This document shows positions 24,119 through 32,775 of a stretch of DNA of 64,000 bases, piece after piece (positions within the stretch are counted from its first letter, which is position 1; every line of letters begins with the position of its first letter). A model generated the notes under the pieces. It did not search any database and was not told where the DNA came from. It was given only the letters and a program-made list of their open reading frames with translations. Position numbers and translations under genes: made by a program. The stretch covers positions 95,462 through 159,461 of the forward strand of contig CANMNB010000002.1 of NCBI GenBank assembly GCA_947499145.1. Direction: 5' to 3'. The DNA comes from an uncultured Arachnia sp. Its GTDB lineage: Bacteria > Actinomycetota > Actinomycetes > Propionibacteriales > Propionibacteriaceae.

Positions 24119-25963
24119 ATGCGTAGTCTCCTGAGGCTCTTACACCTGGCTCGAGAGCTCTGGCCCTACTACGTGGGGATTGCCTTGGCGGCGCTGGCAA
24201 TTGCGGGGACTGCACTCGTCACACCGTTCATCATCAAAGCCGCGACGGACGAGATCGTTCTGCAGATGCAGGGACAGGGCGGCGGAGCGGCGGAATTGCT
24301 CTGGCTGGCCGGGGGGTTGCTGTTGGTCGAACTCGTGAGCACAGTCGTCGCCAACGCGGGCGGCTACCTGGGCGATGTTATGTCGGTCAAGCTAAGGGCC
24401 ATCCTGTCGTCTCGCTACTACGCCAAGATGCTCACTCTGCCGCAACGCTTCTTCGATGGCCAGCTCACCGGAACCGTGATCAACCGACTCACCAGATCGA
24501 TCACCGAGACCTCCCAGTTCTTCCAAATGTTCGCCAACACCTTCCTCCCATTGCTGCTCACCGTGCTGGCGGTGCTCATAGTGACGGCCACCTACTCTGT
24601 CTGGCTGGCGATCCTGCTGGTGGTCATCTATCCCATCTTCATGTGGCTCACCGCCTTGACGTCCAAGCATTGGCAACCGCTTGAGCAACAAAAGAACCAG
24701 CACTTCGACATCGCCGGTGGGCGCTTCGCTGAAGCCATCGGACAGATCCGCGTGGTGAAGAGCTTCACCGCCGAGTTGCGCGAACTGCGGGTCTTCAACG
24801 AGCGTTACGTGAGGACGGTCGAGGTCACGCACGGCCAATCCCGCTACTGGCACCTCATGGACGTTGCCCGTCGCGGTGCCTTCGCCCTCATCTTCTTCGG
24901 GATCTACGCCATCATCTTCACCTCCACGGCCTCCGGCGCGTTCAGCCTTGGCGCCATGGTCTTGTTGATTCAGCTCGTGGCGATGGCGAAGCAACCTGTC
25001 AGCATGATGAGCTACCTCGTCGACAGCTCCCAGCGCGCGATCGCGGGCTCCACCAGCTACATTGAGGCGCTCGATGAACTGCCCGAGCCCCATGCTCCAT
25101 TCGGACAGGAAGCCGCACTCAGCTTCACCAGACCTGCGGGCAACGGAGCGACTCAGGCCGCGGTAGCACCTTGGCAAGCGGCAAGTGCCGGCCCAGCCAT
25201 TTCTCTGGGGCACGTGTCGTTCTCCTACGACGGCGCTTCAGAGGTCCTGCAGGACGTGACCTTCTCAGTTGCGCCCGGTGAACGGGTAGCCCTCGTCGGG
25301 GAATCGGGAGGCGGAAAGACCACTCTCGTCAACCTGCTCCTCGGGCTCTACCGACCGGATGCCGGCGACGTGCAAGTCCTCGGCAGTGATGTCACCCGCC
25401 TGCCTCTCCAGCAGCTTCGCGCACAGATCGGCGTCGTCTTCCAGGACTCTGCCCTCTTCTCCGGCACCATTCGGGAGAACATCGCCTACGGGCGGCCGGA
25501 CGCGACCGCTGCCCAGATCGAGGACGCTGCACGCCGCGCCAATGCGCACGAGTTCGTCTCCCGCCTGACCCACGGCTATGACTCCGAAATTGGCGAGCGT
25601 GGCATCAAACTTTCGGGCGGCCAGAAACAGCGGGTGGCGGTAGCACGAGCGCTACTTAAGGACGCACCCATACTGGTTCTCGACGAGGCCACCTCCGCCC
25701 TCGACTCCAAGGCCGAACGACTCGTGCAGGCAGGACTTGATGCGCTCATGGCTGATCGCACGACCCTCATCATCGCCCACCGGCTATCGACGATCTCATC
25801 GGTGGACAGGATCATCACGCTGCGCCAGGGGCGAGTGGACGAGATCGGTACACCAGCTCAGCTTGCCCAGTCGGGCGGCATTTACGCCGAACTGCTGGCG
25901 CTACAAGCCTCCGCGAGCAAAGCCGACCGCAAGCGTCTTCACGCCTATGACATCACCGGGTGA
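24119..25963 (+). CDS. ABC exporter, fused membrane and ATPase domains
   Basis: Half-transporter of the ABCB/MsbA type that works as a dimer in the inner membrane. Residues about 1-310 hold six membrane helices. The ATPase domain (about 365-600) has Walker A GESGGGKTT (394-402), signature LSGGQKQR, Walker B ILVLDEATSALD and the switch IAHRLST. Length 614 is normal. Its place after a CC-pair arsR inside a metal-resistance element suggests export of a metal-thiol conjugate or a toxic compound, but nothing in the sequence fixes the substrate. Confidence 0.85.
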   Translation: MRSLLRLLHLARELWPYYVGIALAALAIAGTALVTPFIIKAATDEIVLQMQGQGGGAAELLWLAGGLLLVELVSTVVANAGGYLGDVMSVKLRAILSSRYYAKMLTLPQRFFDGQLTGTVINRLTRSITETSQFFQMFANTFLPLLLTVLAVLIVTATYSVWLAILLVVIYPIFMWLTALTSKHWQPLEQQKNQHFDIAGGRFAEAIGQIRVVKSFTAELRELRVFNERYVRTVEVTHGQSRYWHLMDVARRGAFALIFFGIYAIIFTSTASGAFSLGAMVLLIQLVAMAKQPVSMMSYLVDSSQRAIAGSTSYIEALDELPEPHAPFGQEAALSFTRPAGNGATQAAVAPWQAASAGPAISLGHVSFSYDGASEVLQDVTFSVAPGERVALVGESGGGKTTLVNLLLGLYRPDAGDVQVLGSDVTRLPLQQLRAQIGVVFQDSALFSGTIRENIAYGRPDATAAQIEDAARRANAHEFVSRLTHGYDSEIGERGIKLSGGQKQRVAVARALLKDAPILVLDEATSALDSKAERLVQAGLDALMADRTTLIIAHRLSTISSVDRIITLRQGRVDEIGTPAQLAQSGGIYAELLALQASASKADRKRLHAYDITG

Positions 25964-26158
25964 CGCCAGAGACGCCTCCATGTCTGATCTCTGATCAGGG
26001 AGACCCATTCTGTCCCGTGGACGCCTGCCATCCATAACCATCGGGACCTTGGCTCTGAGAACCTTGGGCGACACGTGTACCCCCAGGTTCGAAGTAGCAC
26101 ACACCTCTTGCACTGTCGGTGCCGCCGCGTCGCGGTGCGGTCGGGGTTCTTGGGGGGT
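25964..26158 (+). other. Relaxase upstream region, candidate oriT
   Basis: About 195 bp between the ABC gene and the relaxase, A/T-richer at first, then with a G/C hairpin-prone part (CCGCCGCGTCGCGGTGCGG, 26121-26139) and a TGATCTCTGATCA near-repeat. MobF relaxases are often encoded next to their oriT, so this gap or the gap at 30050-30178 is where I would look. No nic consensus is recognised by eye. Confidence 0.3.
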
Positions 26159-29100
26159 ATGACGGCGTCGTTGCACAAGCTGACGGCCGGGTCGGGCTAT
26201 GACTACCTGACCCGGCAGGTCGCGGCGATGGACTCCACCGGGAAAGGTCGGACGTCGTTGGCGTCGTACTACTCCGAGAAGGGCGAGGTACCCGGCCGCT
26301 GGGTCGGAACCGCACTGGCAGCGTTGGAGGTGCCGGTTGGCTCGGCGGTGACGGCCGAGCAGATGCGGGCCCTGTTCGGTGCCGGGATGCATCCCGACAT
26401 GGCGGCCCGGCTCGCCGCACTCCCAGTCGATGCGTCCCCCGAGCAGGTCCGCGACGCTGCACGGCTCGGGGCACCGTTCAAGGTCCACTCGGCGGCGACC
26501 AGGTTCCAGGAGGAGGTCGCCGACCGCAGCGCCCAGTGGGCCACCAAACACGGCCTGGACGGCGGTGAGGTGCCGTTGGATGTTCTGGCGGAGATCCGCA
26601 ACGACATCGCCCGGGAACAGTTCATCACCCGGATCGGCCGCACCCCCAACGCTGTGGAGTTGTCCTCGGAAGTGGCGAGGTTGTCGCGGAACCCGACCAC
26701 CGCCTGCGCCGGCTACGACATCACCTTCACACCGGTGAAGTCCGTCTCAACCCTCTGGGCCGTCGCCCCGCAGGCGATGGCCGCCCAGATCGAGCAGGCC
26801 CACGACGCCGCCGTCGCTGACGCGCTGCGGTACCTGGAGCAGCGGGTGTTGTTCTCCCGCCGCGGCGCCGCAGGAATCCGGCAGGTCGAGGTCACCGGAC
26901 TGATCGGCGCCGCGTTCACCCACCGCGACTCCCGCGCCGGAGACCCCAACCTCCACACCCACGTCGCCATCGCCAACAAAGTCCAAACCCTCGACGGGGC
27001 ATGGCTCGCCATCGACGGCCGACCCCTCCACGCCGGGATGGTCAGCATCTCCGAGGTCTACAACACCCAACTCGAAGCCCACCTCACCCAGAGGCTGGGG
27101 CTGCGGTTCGCCGCCGGACCCCACCGGGACCCGTCGAAACGCCCCGTCCGCGAGATCATCGGAGTCCCGTCCGCGCTGCGGGAAGCGTGGTCCAGCCGCC
27201 GAGCCGCAATCGAAACCCGACAAGCCGAACTCGCCACCATCTTCCAAGAGGACCACGGCCGCCCACCCACCCCGGTGGAGGCGTTGAAACTGGCGCAGCA
27301 GGCAACGTTGGAGACCCGGGAGGCGAAGCACGAACCCCGCACCCTGGCCGAGCAGCGCGCCGCCTGGCGGGGACAGGCCGACGCCACCCTCGGCCCCGAC
27401 GGCACGACCCGGATGCTGCGCGCCGTGCAGGCCGCCGCAATCACACCAACGCCGTCCGCGACGCCGACCTGGATCGAGCACACAGCGGCCGAGATCGTGA
27501 CAACGATGGGATCGCAGCGGGCGGCGTGGACGGTGTGGCATCTGCGAGCGGAGGCCTCCCGGCGCGCCCGGGAACGTGCCACCTCCCCCGAGCAGGCGGC
27601 CAAGCTCACCGAGGATCTGCTGCAGGCCGCCTCCGGCCGCTGCCTGTCCGTCGACACTTGGCGCGACCCGTTCGCTGACCCCGCCGAACTGCGGCGCTCG
27701 ACCGGCGAGTCGGTGTACACCACCGTCGGCAGCCAGCGGTTCACCTCCGCCTCGGTCATCGACGCCGAACAACGAATCCTCACCGCGGCCGCTCGTACAG
27801 ACGGCCGTGCCGCGGCAGAGGTGGACGTGTCGATCGCCCTGCTCGCGTCCACCACCCGCGGCGTGACCCTGAACGCCGGTCAGATCGCTTTGGTGCGGGA
27901 GATGGCCACCAGCCGACGCCGGGTCGAACTCGCGATGGCTGCCGCCGGGTCAGGCAAAACCACAGCGCTAGCGGTCCTGGCGGATGCGTGGCGAGAAAGC
28001 GGAGGCGAGGTCCTCGGCCTGGCCCCCTCCGCCGTCGCAGCCCGGCAGCTGGCCGACCAGATCGGCCACGCCACCACCTTGGCGAAACTCGCCCACGAAC
28101 TCCGCCACAACCCCCGGGACGCTCAAGACCTCGTCGGACCCGAGGCGCTGATCATCATCGACGAGGCTGGGATGGCCGATACCCCCACCCTCGCCACCAT
28201 CATCGACCACGCCATGCACCAAGGTGCGTCCGTGCGGCTGATCGGCGACGACCACCAACTCGCCGCCATCGGAGCCGGCGGCATCCTCCGCGACATCGTC
28301 CACACCTATGGCGCGGTCGAGTTGACCGAGATCCTCCGCTTCACCGACCCGGCCGAAGCCGCCGCCTCCCTAGCACTCCGCGACGGACGCATCGAGGCAC
28401 TCGCCTACCACCTCGACCACGACCGCCTCCACCCAGGAACCCCCGACACCACCCTCCAGCAAGCCCTGAACGCCTGGCTCCATGACCAAGCAGACGGGAG
28501 AGACAGCCTCATGGTCGCCAGCACCCAGAACCAGGTCACCATCCTCAATACCCTCGCCCGCGACCACCGGCTCGCCACTGGCCGAGGGGATCCGGGCCCC
28601 TCGACGGTCCTGCTTGCTGACGGCAACCACGCGTCCGTCGGAGACGTCATCGTCACCCGGATGAACGACCGCCGTCTCCGGGTCAGCGCCACCGACTGGG
28701 TCAAGAACGGCGACCGCTGGATCATCACCGGCCTCACCCCCATAGGCCACATCCAAGCCGTCCACCGCAGCAGCGGACTCCGCGTCCTGCTGCCCGCCGA
28801 CTACGTGGTCGAACACGTTCGCCTCGGCTACGCCCTGACCGTCCACGGCGCCCAAGGCATCACGGTCGATGCCTGCCACACCGTCATCACCGGCCGCGAA
28901 ACCCGTCAGCAGCTCTACGTCGCCCTCACCCGCGGCCGACACGCCAACCACGCCTACGTCCACACCGTCGACGCCACCGACGAGAACTCCCCCATCCACC
29001 CCAGCACCCTGCAGCCCTCCACCACCGTCGACGTCCTCGCAGGCGTCCTCGCCCGCGACGGAGCCGCCATCTCCGCCACCACCCAAACCCGGACCAGCGA

Positions 29101-30049
29101 CCAGCCCTCCACCAGACTCGGCCACGCCGCCGCCCGCTACACCGACGCCCTCACCGCCGCCATCGAGCATCTCCACCCCGACCAGGTCCGAGAGCTCGAC
29201 TCCGAGGCCGACCACATCGTCAGCAACCTCACCGATGCTCCCGCCTGGCCCACCCTCAGAGGCCACCTCCTCACCCTCGCTGCCCACACCAGTCGTACAG
29301 CCAGCGACTGGCTCCGAGCCGTGGCAGCCGACCGCGAACTCGACACCGCCGACGACCCCGCCGCCGTCCTCACCTGGCGACTCCCCCACCCCGCCGGAGA
29401 CGGCCCACTGCCCTGGCTCCCCCCAGTCCCCCCAGCCGTTACCAATCACGACCAGTGGGGCCCTTACATCACCGCCCGCCGACAGCAAGTCGTCGACTAC
29501 GCCCAGGAGGTCCGCGACGCCTCCGCTCAGTCCCCACTACCCGCCTGGGCAACCCCCGGACAGCACATCGCGGCCAGCCTCATCGCCGAGGTCGAAGTGT
29601 GGCGCGCCGCCTGCCAGATCGACCCCGCCGACCGACGGCCAACCGGACCCACCCAACAAGGCGCCCTCCCCCGTCAGCACCAACACCGACTACAGCGACA
29701 GCTCCTCGCGACGGAACCCCAGGATCCCTATCGCCCGCAGCTCAACGACATCCGCCCCGGCCTTACCACCGACCCATTCGCCTCCATCCTGGCCAGCCGA
29801 CTCGCTGCCCTCCAACGCAGCGGCCAACCGGTCGACCAGTACCTGGCCGACGCCGCCACCGAAGACCCCCTCCCCGCCGAACACCCCGCCGCAGCCCTGT
29901 GGTGGCGACTCACCCGGCACCTCGACACCGACTCCCAGACAGGCGCAAGGTCGGACGCACCCGTCCCGCAGCCGACCTCCACGGCCCAGCGCCTTGCGCA
30001 GGAACAGAGCCTCCGCCGCTCCCGAGGTCGGGCGGGGCCAACACCATGA
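26159..30049 (+). CDS. MobF-family relaxase-helicase (TraA-like)
   Basis: Nicks the element at oriT, stays bound to the 5' end and unwinds the strand for transfer. The 1296 residues start MTASLHKLTAGSGYDYLTRQV, with catalytic tyrosine candidates Tyr14 and Tyr16. The three-histidine metal site is H255 and HTH (266-268) in THRDSRAGDPNLHTHVAIANK. The C-terminal half is a superfamily I helicase: AAAGSGKTT (P-loop 597-601), IIIDEAGMAD (Asp668) and the late motif HGAQGITVDAC. A disordered Pro/Thr-rich tail ends the protein. The start at 26159 matches family N-termini; the Shine-Dalgarno is only a G-run. No secretion genes accompany it. Confidence 0.9.
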   Translation: MTASLHKLTAGSGYDYLTRQVAAMDSTGKGRTSLASYYSEKGEVPGRWVGTALAALEVPVGSAVTAEQMRALFGAGMHPDMAARLAALPVDASPEQVRDAARLGAPFKVHSAATRFQEEVADRSAQWATKHGLDGGEVPLDVLAEIRNDIAREQFITRIGRTPNAVELSSEVARLSRNPTTACAGYDITFTPVKSVSTLWAVAPQAMAAQIEQAHDAAVADALRYLEQRVLFSRRGAAGIRQVEVTGLIGAAFTHRDSRAGDPNLHTHVAIANKVQTLDGAWLAIDGRPLHAGMVSISEVYNTQLEAHLTQRLGLRFAAGPHRDPSKRPVREIIGVPSALREAWSSRRAAIETRQAELATIFQEDHGRPPTPVEALKLAQQATLETREAKHEPRTLAEQRAAWRGQADATLGPDGTTRMLRAVQAAAITPTPSATPTWIEHTAAEIVTTMGSQRAAWTVWHLRAEASRRARERATSPEQAAKLTEDLLQAASGRCLSVDTWRDPFADPAELRRSTGESVYTTVGSQRFTSASVIDAEQRILTAAARTDGRAAAEVDVSIALLASTTRGVTLNAGQIALVREMATSRRRVELAMAAAGSGKTTALAVLADAWRESGGEVLGLAPSAVAARQLADQIGHATTLAKLAHELRHNPRDAQDLVGPEALIIIDEAGMADTPTLATIIDHAMHQGASVRLIGDDHQLAAIGAGGILRDIVHTYGAVELTEILRFTDPAEAAASLALRDGRIEALAYHLDHDRLHPGTPDTTLQQALNAWLHDQADGRDSLMVASTQNQVTILNTLARDHRLATGRGDPGPSTVLLADGNHASVGDVIVTRMNDRRLRVSATDWVKNGDRWIITGLTPIGHIQAVHRSSGLRVLLPADYVVEHVRLGYALTVHGAQGITVDACHTVITGRETRQQLYVALTRGRHANHAYVHTVDATDENSPIHPSTLQPSTTVDVLAGVLARDGAAISATTQTRTSDQPSTRLGHAAARYTDALTAAIEHLHPDQVRELDSEADHIVSNLTDAPAWPTLRGHLLTLAAHTSRTASDWLRAVAADRELDTADDPAAVLTWRLPHPAGDGPLPWLPPVPPAVTNHDQWGPYITARRQQVVDYAQEVRDASAQSPLPAWATPGQHIAASLIAEVEVWRAACQIDPADRRPTGPTQQGALPRQHQHRLQRQLLATEPQDPYRPQLNDIRPGLTTDPFASILASRLAALQRSGQPVDQYLADAATEDPLPAEHPAAALWWRLTRHLDTDSQTGARSDAPVPQPTSTAQRLAQEQSLRRSRGRAGPTP

Positions 30050-30178
30050 CCGTCCTGATGCGCACGATCGCTTGGCGCATGCTAGGTCCGTCTGGCGGCT
30101 GACGCTTACGCCACCACGGCTACCTACCCGGGTTCTACACAGCACACGAACCCTCCCCGGAGCCCAAGGAGCACGCCC

Positions 30179-30376
30179 GTGGCCAGATCCCCGAACACCA
30201 CCGCCCCCCAGCCCCGATACGCCACCCTCGCCGAAGCCATCGAGTACTGCCGAAGCTCCCGTCGCTCACTCGAACGTCGCCTCGCCGAAGGCAAGCTCAC
30301 CCGCTACAAGAACGGCTACCGCGTCATCGTCGACCTCAACGAAATCGACTCACTCCTCCGCGGCGAGCGGCCCTGA
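30179..30376 (+). CDS. xis: Excisionase-like small DNA-binding protein
   Basis: 65 residues with a MerR/excisionase winged-helix pattern: YATLAEAIEYCRSSRRSLERRLAEGKLTRYKNG followed by YRVIVDLNEIDSLL. Such proteins bend the attachment site and direct the integrase towards excision. The start is GTG with AAGGAG 6-7 nt upstream. It is followed 15 nt later by the integrase on the same strand, the usual xis-int arrangement. The assignment rests on pattern and position. Confidence 0.75.
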   Translation: MARSPNTTAPQPRYATLAEAIEYCRSSRRSLERRLAEGKLTRYKNGYRVIVDLNEIDSLLRGERP

Positions 30377-30391
30377 TCCAGGAGAACACAC

Positions 30392-31654
30392 ATGCGATTC
30401 GGCTACGTCCGCAAGCTCCCGAGCGCCCGCTACCAAGGGAGCTACCTCGGGCCAGACGGTCTGCGTCACAACGCGCCCGCGACCTTCACGCACAAGGCCG
30501 ATGCCCAGGCCTGGATCACGTCCGAGCGCCGACTCATCGAGTACGGCACCTGGACGCCCCCAGCCGCCAGGCTTGAGGCGACGCGGGTCGCCGAGCAGGC
30601 CGAGATCCAACGGCAGGAGGCGGAGGCGCGGGCAGCCGAGGAAGTGGCTGCGGTGCCAACAGTGAGCGAGTGGCTCGAGTCGTGCATCACTGAGCGCCAG
30701 ATCCGTTCAAGACGACCGATCAAGCAGACCACGGCCGACAACTACCGCAAGCTCGCGCGCCTCACCATCGACGGCGCCGAGCTCGGGAGAATGCGCATCA
30801 CCGATGTCAATCGTTCTGACGTCCACGCCTGGCGATGGAGCGGCCCACCAAGCAAGACCCGCACTCAGGGAGGGAAGGCCTACGAGTTGCTGGTGTCCGC
30901 CTTCGACGACGCCGTCATGGCCGAACTCATCAACTCGACCCCCTGCACCCTCCGCGGAGCCGGATCACCGGAGCGGGCCCGGGAACCACAGTCGCTGTCC
31001 TTTGCGGAGGTCGACCGGTTCCTGTCCTGCATCAACGAGCCCTGGGCGAAAGCTGCCCTCACCCTTCAGGTGACCTGCGGTCTGAGGATCGGCGAGGTCC
31101 TCGCGCTTCGAGCGAGGGACCTTGACCTCGACGACCAGACCGTCACTGTCGCCGGCACAGTGGCCAAGGTGGGCGGAACCGGGCGACGATCCCGCGTGGT
31201 GCAACAGCCCAAGACCCGCGCCTCGCTGCGGACCCTGTCGCTCCTGCCAGATACCGTCCCCGAGCTGCGAGCCTGGCGCCGCACCCGAGGGCAGCTTGCC
31301 CGTGACGCTCTCCTCTTCCCTGATGCTTTCGGCAAGCCCCTCAACGACGACGTCCTGCGCCGGATCCACAAGAAGGCGGCGGCAAGCATAGGGCGCGAAG
31401 AACTCAAGGATCACGACCTGCGAGCCACCGCCGCGACCCTCGCCGCAGCTGCGGGAGCCTCGGTGCGCGAGATCCAATCCATGCTCGGCCACACCACGCC
31501 GATGATGGCCCTGCAGTACCAGACAGCCACTCGGGAACGCGACGCCGAGCGCGCCCGCAACATGTCAACGCGACGAATCGCCGCACGAAAACACCTCGAC
31601 AACCTTTTGAGGGATCGGTCCTCTGGCGATGGAAGCTCGGCACCTGCCAGGTAG
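30392..31654 (+). CDS. int: Tyrosine integrase of the element
   Basis: Site-specific recombinase, 420 residues. An AP2-like arm-binding N-terminus (GSYLGPDGLRHNAPATFTHKADAQAWI) is followed by a SAM-like core-binding domain (about 95-180) and the catalytic domain with Arg232 (GLRIGEV), His341 and Arg344 (HDLRATAAT), His367 (LGHTT) and the nucleophile Tyr376 (ALQYQ). It lies 163 bp from the att core in tRNA-Leu, which is the target it most probably recognises. Three 11-bp repeats just after the gene are likely arm sites. Confidence 0.92.
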   Translation: MRFGYVRKLPSARYQGSYLGPDGLRHNAPATFTHKADAQAWITSERRLIEYGTWTPPAARLEATRVAEQAEIQRQEAEARAAEEVAAVPTVSEWLESCITERQIRSRRPIKQTTADNYRKLARLTIDGAELGRMRITDVNRSDVHAWRWSGPPSKTRTQGGKAYELLVSAFDDAVMAELINSTPCTLRGAGSPERAREPQSLSFAEVDRFLSCINEPWAKAALTLQVTCGLRIGEVLALRARDLDLDDQTVTVAGTVAKVGGTGRRSRVVQQPKTRASLRTLSLLPDTVPELRAWRRTRGQLARDALLFPDAFGKPLNDDVLRRIHKKAAASIGREELKDHDLRATAATLAAAAGASVREIQSMLGHTTPMMALQYQTATRERDAERARNMSTRRIAARKHLDNLLRDRSSGDGSSAPAR

Positions 31655-31681
31655 CACGGCGCCCACGAGATCGGACCAAGG

Positions 31682-31714
31682 TCGTGCGACGAACGTGCGA
31701 TGAACGTGCGATAA
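31682..31714. repeat. Right arm-type repeats (3 x 11 bp)
   Basis: TCGTGCGACGA, ACGTGCGATGA and ACGTGCGATAA lie head to tail, 28 bp after the integrase stop and about 100 bp from the att core. They share the WCGTGCGR core with two repeats at the left end (13647-13668). Confidence 0.6.
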
Positions 31715-31730
31715 AGATGGCATGATCCGG

Positions 31731-31841
31731 CACTACAGGGCGGAGCGTGACGGAGGTCCGAGAAAGCAAAACCCCCAGTCAGAGCGGCTTTTCTGCCAAT
31801 TGACTGGGGGTTCCAAGTTGTGCGCGAGAGAGGAGTTGAAC
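31731..31841. repeat. Right attachment site, element-borne copy of tRNA 3' end and terminator
   Basis: Homologous to 13478-13588. The identical 25-bp core is 31817-31841. The 12-bp stem AACCCCCAGTCA (31770-31781) with TGACTGGGGGTT (31801-31812) is a terminator for tRNA-Leu read leftward, so the element restores both the tRNA 3' end and a terminator. Differences between the two copies outside the core and stem show that the element brought its own version. Confidence 0.85.
31770..31812 (-). terminator. tRNA-Leu terminator (element copy)
   Basis: Perfect 12-bp stem with a 19-nt loop, followed on the minus strand by TTTTGCTTT. The equivalent chromosomal stem survives at 13517-13559. Confidence 0.65.
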
Positions 31842-31903
31842 CTCCACGCCCTTGCGGGCACCGGCACCTGAAGCCGGCGCGTCTGCCATTCCGCCACTCG
31901 CGC
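31821..31903 (-). tRNA. tRNA-Leu, anticodon CAG
   Basis: Read on the minus strand: acceptor GCGCGAG pairs with CTCGCGC, U8 and G9 follow, D-arm GCGG, anticodon stem CCGGC/GCCGG with loop TTCAGGT (anticodon CAG, reading CUG codons), a long variable arm GCCCGCAAGGGC typical of leucine tRNAs, T-arm GGAGG-TTCAACT-CCTC, and discriminator A. CCA is not encoded. A -10-like TAATGT lies upstream at 31937-31932. The last 21 nt are the insertion target of the element. Confidence 0.95.
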
Positions 31904-32046
31904 ATCCGGACCCTCTCGGATCCGAGGACACACATTAGCACGGACCCGACGGCGCCCGACAACTCGGCAAACTCCGCCCGGGTTCCGGCGAACCCCTCCC
32001 GGTCTACTGTGAGGAGACCAAGCAGTACTGACCGAGGAGGACCACA

Positions 32047-32766
32047 ATGCCCGATTGGCCAATCTGGGTCTGGGTGATCATCGCCATCGTCGCGATCGCC
32101 TTGATCATCGGGATCATCGCGGCCGCCACGCGCGGGAAGCAGGAGGCCAACCGCGAACGCGCCCACGAACTCCGCGAGAAGGCTCGCGAGAATGACCGCA
32201 TCGTCGCCGCCCGACAGGAACGTGCCGACGATCTCGCTGCCCGCGCTGAAGCGGTGCGGCACGACGCCCTCGCTGAGACTGAGCGCGCTGAGGCCCTCCG
32301 GGTCCAGGCCGCCGAGGCAGAGGAGCGCGCGGCGCGTTCCTCCGAGGAGGCAGAGCTCCGTGACGATGAGGCGCGACACAGCCACGAGAAGCTCGAGGAA
32401 GTGCGTCACGAGCAGGAAGAGGCGCTCCAGAAGGCCGACGAGTTGGATCCGCACCACAACGACGACCGCCACGAGGATGGGGTTTCGCACGCCGGAGACG
32501 CACGTGACGACCTGACGCACCGCGACAGCCAGCACGTTGCGGAGCACGGCGACTACGGCGATCCGCTCCATGACAATCGTCGCGACAAGGGCTCATACCT
32601 CGCCGAGCACGACGAGGACAAGGCGGTCGAGCGGGATTACCAGGACACCCGCCACGAGGACCGAGCCCACACCGACACGTTCGACGACGACGTCCCGCGC
32701 GACGAGCACGGACGCCGTCTCGATCCCTACGGCAACCCTGTCGATGACGACAACCGCAACCACTGA
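32047..32766 (+). CDS. Membrane-anchored coiled-coil protein with charged tail
   Basis: 239 residues: one N-terminal membrane helix (WPIWVWVIIAIVAIALIIGIIAA), a long Glu/Arg/Ala coiled-coil (about 28-140, heptad-like), and an Asp/His/Arg-rich tail ending DEHGRRLDPYGNPVDDDNRNH. No enzyme motif is seen. GAGGAGG stands 7 nt before the ATG. The tail motif G-R-R-L-D...G-N-P-V-D recurs in the next gene, 9 nt downstream, so the two are likely co-expressed partners. Function unknown; a scaffold on the cell membrane is conceivable. Confidence 0.65.
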   Translation: MPDWPIWVWVIIAIVAIALIIGIIAAATRGKQEANRERAHELREKARENDRIVAARQERADDLAARAEAVRHDALAETERAEALRVQAAEAEERAARSSEEAELRDDEARHSHEKLEEVRHEQEEALQKADELDPHHNDDRHEDGVSHAGDARDDLTHRDSQHVAEHGDYGDPLHDNRRDKGSYLAEHDEDKAVERDYQDTRHEDRAHTDTFDDDVPRDEHGRRLDPYGNPVDDDNRNH

Positions 32767-32775
32767 GGAGGATGC

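Larger units (their letters stand above)
13564..31841. mobile_element. Integrative and mobilizable element in tRNA-Leu(CAG), 18.3 kb
   Basis: Bounded by a 25-bp identical att core at both ends. The right end carries integrase, excisionase-like and MobF relaxase genes next to the intact tRNA; the left end carries the displaced tRNA 3' fragment. Cargo consists of CDF metal exporters, arsenic genes, a TauE/SafE permease and an ABC exporter. There are no type IV secretion or coupling-protein genes, so it would need a helper conjugative system: an IME rather than an ICE. The middle (about 18.6-26 kb) is visibly richer in A/T than the relaxase gene and the flanks, suggesting that the cargo was assembled from different sources. 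Confidence 0.85.

Noticed and set aside
28869..30665. 598-residue plus-strand ORF inside and beyond the relaxase gene
   Set aside because: Pro/Ser/Thr-rich frame shadow of the relaxase, without any family pattern; the relaxase frame has full motifs.
31682..31714. CRISPR-like array
   Set aside because: The 11-bp repeats are contiguous with no spacers, and no cas genes are nearby; they fit integrase arm sites.
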